Below, piece by piece: positions 61,907-64,000 of a DNA stretch of 64,000 nt. Origin of the DNA: Serinus canaria (lineage: Eukaryota; Chordata; Aves; Passeriformes; Fringillidae); assembly GCF_022539315.1 (NCBI RefSeq), contig NC_066313.1, positions 23,721,059-23,785,058 on the forward strand. The letters are read 5' to 3'. The notes under the pieces are model-generated. The model was not told the origin of the DNA, did not search any database, and was given only the letters and a program-made list of their open reading frames with translations. Numbering within the stretch: the first letter of the stretch is position 1; each line of letters begins with the position of its first letter. Made by a program: the position numbers and the translations under genes.

Positions 61907-62711
61907 TTAAAGCTCAGTGGACCGAGGTCCCACTGCTGAATGTGAGCGTGGTCTGAGGGCAGACAGCGCTTTATACCTTCGTCTTCTGCTTCAGTGGAAT
62001 GCGCTGAGGGCGTTATTTACAGCACAGGCATTGTTGCACACCAGTTACTCGTTCTTTGGGAGCTGTGGAGGCTGCAGGAATAATGAGATAATTATCCCCA
62101 TTTTTCCCAGCAATGGTGGGAATGAGACGCCTTTGTCCCCTGCTCCAGACTGCACAAGCTTGAACGGTTTTGCTCTACCAGCAGAGCCACCTCAGTGGAG
62201 GCGCCCAGGACACTTCAGCTGAGGCAGCACCCAGTTGTTCATGCAGGGACACAAAGACCACAGCAGACCCTGGATACCCCCACACAGCAGAAATTCTCTG
62301 ACTGGGAAATGTCAGCCCACGGAGAGCCCAGCATGTCCCCACTCCCCTCAAAACACACGCTGTGCCCTACTTGGGCGAGGATCGTCGGGAAATGCAGACA
62401 GCAGATGGGAGGGAATTAAACTCAGATTGAGGAGAGACTCAGGCCCCCCAGAATTGAGACTTACTCCTGGCAACACACAGCTGAAAAGCACTTAGATATC
62501 AGCAGTCCTTGTTAATTCACCAGAGGGTATTATCCAAGCTTGTTACAAGATTGATGTTCAGTGTGCTACAATCATTTAATAGTTACCCTCAGCACTTGGC
62601 CTGGATAGGCATGCAAAATCTAGTAGCCAGAAGTTGTTTCTCTTCCTTGCTTGATCATTTTGCTTATCTCTTGGCCTGAGCAGAGTGGATCAGATTAGAA
62701 GGCTTTCTTTC
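61907..62711. other. Intron 1 segment with a possible conserved patch
   Basis: The stretch 61920-62120 has isolated CpGs and an AT-rich core (GATAATTATCCCC, a perfect GATAATTATC palindrome). This gives it the look of a conserved noncoding element. No coding signal is recognised. Confidence 0.35.
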
Positions 62712-62723
62712 TTTTTTTTTTTT
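62712..62723. repeat. Poly-T tract, 12 nt
   Basis: A T12 run within a pyrimidine-rich stretch (CTTTCTTTC before it, CCTTTGG after it) on the plus strand. Confidence 0.85.
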
Positions 62724-64000
62724 CCTTTGGCTTCTTAGTCTCCTTAAACTAGATTCACACTTCTGTGGGCCACTTGTCACCACTGCCAGGAGCATTAATT
62801 AGAGCCGATAAGAGCCTGCATTACCTGCTGTGGCACAGAAATGGCATTGTGGAGGAGCAGCTTGAACCAGGAGCTCGACAGATCAGCCACCCTCCCTTAC
62901 AACTCAACACATTCAATGGCTCCACACACATCAAGGCAGTCTAGAGCTCACTGGGAAGCCAGAGAAGGGCGGTGCAGTTGCCAACCTGACAGCAAAAGTG
63001 CAGCTGGAAGTCATTAATGTAAAGTTACAGGCTGCACTGCTCTTGCCTGCAGGTGGACTAATGGGCCTTTCCACCCTAATTCTTTTCACCAGCCTTTATT
63101 TCAGAGAAGGCACAGGCCTGCAGGCTCTATAGACGACCAAGCCACCATCATTAGGTAACACCTTGATGCAATATTCCCCTTATTTCAGCTAGCATGAGGG
63201 CTCACTGCTCTCCTATGGCTGAAAGCTCAGCAGCAGCCACAGCTACACCTCACACTCAGCAAATCTCTCAGCTGCAAGGTTATTTGCAATGGATGGCAAA
63301 TCACCATTCTTGTGGCAATCCTTTCCCACCATCACATCCTCTGGCTTTCACCAGCCCCCAGCTCAGAGGAGCCCCTGTGGGCCTGACGGCCGACTGGGCA
63401 CAAGCACAACAGACCCACTCACTCATCCCAGGGCCGCACACAACAGCTGCATTGACAGGGACTGGGCCCATGACTTGTTGAAGCTATTTCAGCTGGAAAA
63501 CAAAACCCCTTTTTCTGCTCCCCCTTGTTTTTAAGTGGGCATCAGGCACAGGAGAATGATGCTGGCTTTGCACACAGCTGTGGCACCCACACCCTGTACC
63601 ACTGGCAAGGAGAGCTGCTCGCTGCGGGTCCCACTGCAGCCAGCACTGAGCTCTGCAGGCACACGGCCCATTTACACCCTCAGCTCCCCAGAAAAGGGCA
63701 GCTCTCCCTCAGGGCTCCCACCTCCTCACCAGGGAAAGCTACCAGGCACCAGGGTCCTCTGCCTCCCTTTTCTGGGACAGCAGAGGCAGGCAAATGAGGA
63801 GGGACTCTGCAGGGCTGTGAAAGGGAAGAAGCTAAATATTTTTGGCAAATAGAGAACACAAGCTGAAAAAAATTATACACAATGTGTAGATGATTCTATG
63901 AAACTGATTTAAAAAGAAAAGGCAGGTCTAGTAGGTCAGAATTACTTCCCCCAGTACACCTAGGTTTCTCTGTGTCTTCCAAAGTAACTGAAGAAGAAAA
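62724..64000. other. Right end of the window, no recognised feature
   Basis: Mixed to GC-moderate sequence. Overlapping frames of about 90-105 codons near 63190-63850 have no known motif. No promoter of IGSF11 is recognised before the window ends. Confidence 0.45.

Larger units (their letters stand above)
2051..64000 (-). other. IGSF11: Upstream intron region of IGSF11 (presumed intron 1, partial)
   Basis: The sequence preceding the V-domain exon on the minus strand runs to the window edge without a second recognisable gene. IGSF11 has a very long first intron in mammals and alternative first exons with different leaders, so a span of more than 61.9 kb is in keeping with the family. The enclosing assignment is inferred: an unrecognised short exon of IGSF11 or of a noncoding RNA could lie within it. 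Sub-segments are described separately. Confidence 0.75.

Noticed and set aside
1..64000. CRISPR arrays, operons, insertion sequences, attachment sites, endogenous retroviral genes
   Set aside because: The sequence is vertebrate intronic DNA. No regularly spaced repeats, no bacterial gene organisation and no retroviral motif was seen in any frame.

Overview
The window is vertebrate nuclear DNA, almost certainly from a bird. It has spliced exons with canonical GT/AG borders, very long introns, no dense coding in any frame, and one recognisable decayed CR1 LINE of avian/reptilian type. Interspersed repeats are otherwise very sparse. Low-complexity tracts mixing G and T runs (or C and A runs) recur; I associate these with songbird introns, but that is only a hint at the order.

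The only gene I can name is IGSF11 (BT-IgSF/VSIG3), on the minus strand. Two consecutive coding exons at the left edge (1887-2050, then 497-704) together encode the complete V-set immunoglobulin domain. Intron phases are 1-0-1, the layout expected of the CXADR/CTX-like family. The rest of the gene (C2 domain, transmembrane segment, cytoplasmic tail) lies to the left, outside the window. Everything from 2051 to 64000 reads as the very long first intron, or includes weakly supported alternative 5' exons. The usual signal-peptide exon was not found with confidence, and the main promoter is probably beyond 64000.

Landmarks inside the presumed intron 1 are: a 45-bp tandem duplication (about 3.1 kb); GT-rich low complexity (15.3 kb); a 38-nt poly-A (20.4 kb); a purine-rich, ORF-free stretch (25-26.7 kb); a SOX-POU composite motif (31.7 kb); a CR1 fragment (33.7-34.1 kb); a CCCT microsatellite (36.9 kb); a CpG-island-like block (38.8-39.2 kb); and three near-perfect or perfect hairpins with 20-28 bp arms (43.9, 54.9 and 57.8 kb). 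Three perfect CAG|GTAAGG donor sequences lie on the gene's strand (43.9, 48.4 and 54.9 kb). The last would close a short leader-like reading frame in the phase exon 2 needs. A run of six G tracts sits just downstream of the exon 3 donor in the transcribed strand.

I see no complete gene, RNA gene, CRISPR array, operon or intact mobile element. The most interesting signals are the perfect hairpins (possible template-switch scars), the G-tract cluster beside a non-consensus donor, the CpG block, and the candidate alternative leader exon. None amounts to a demonstrated new system.
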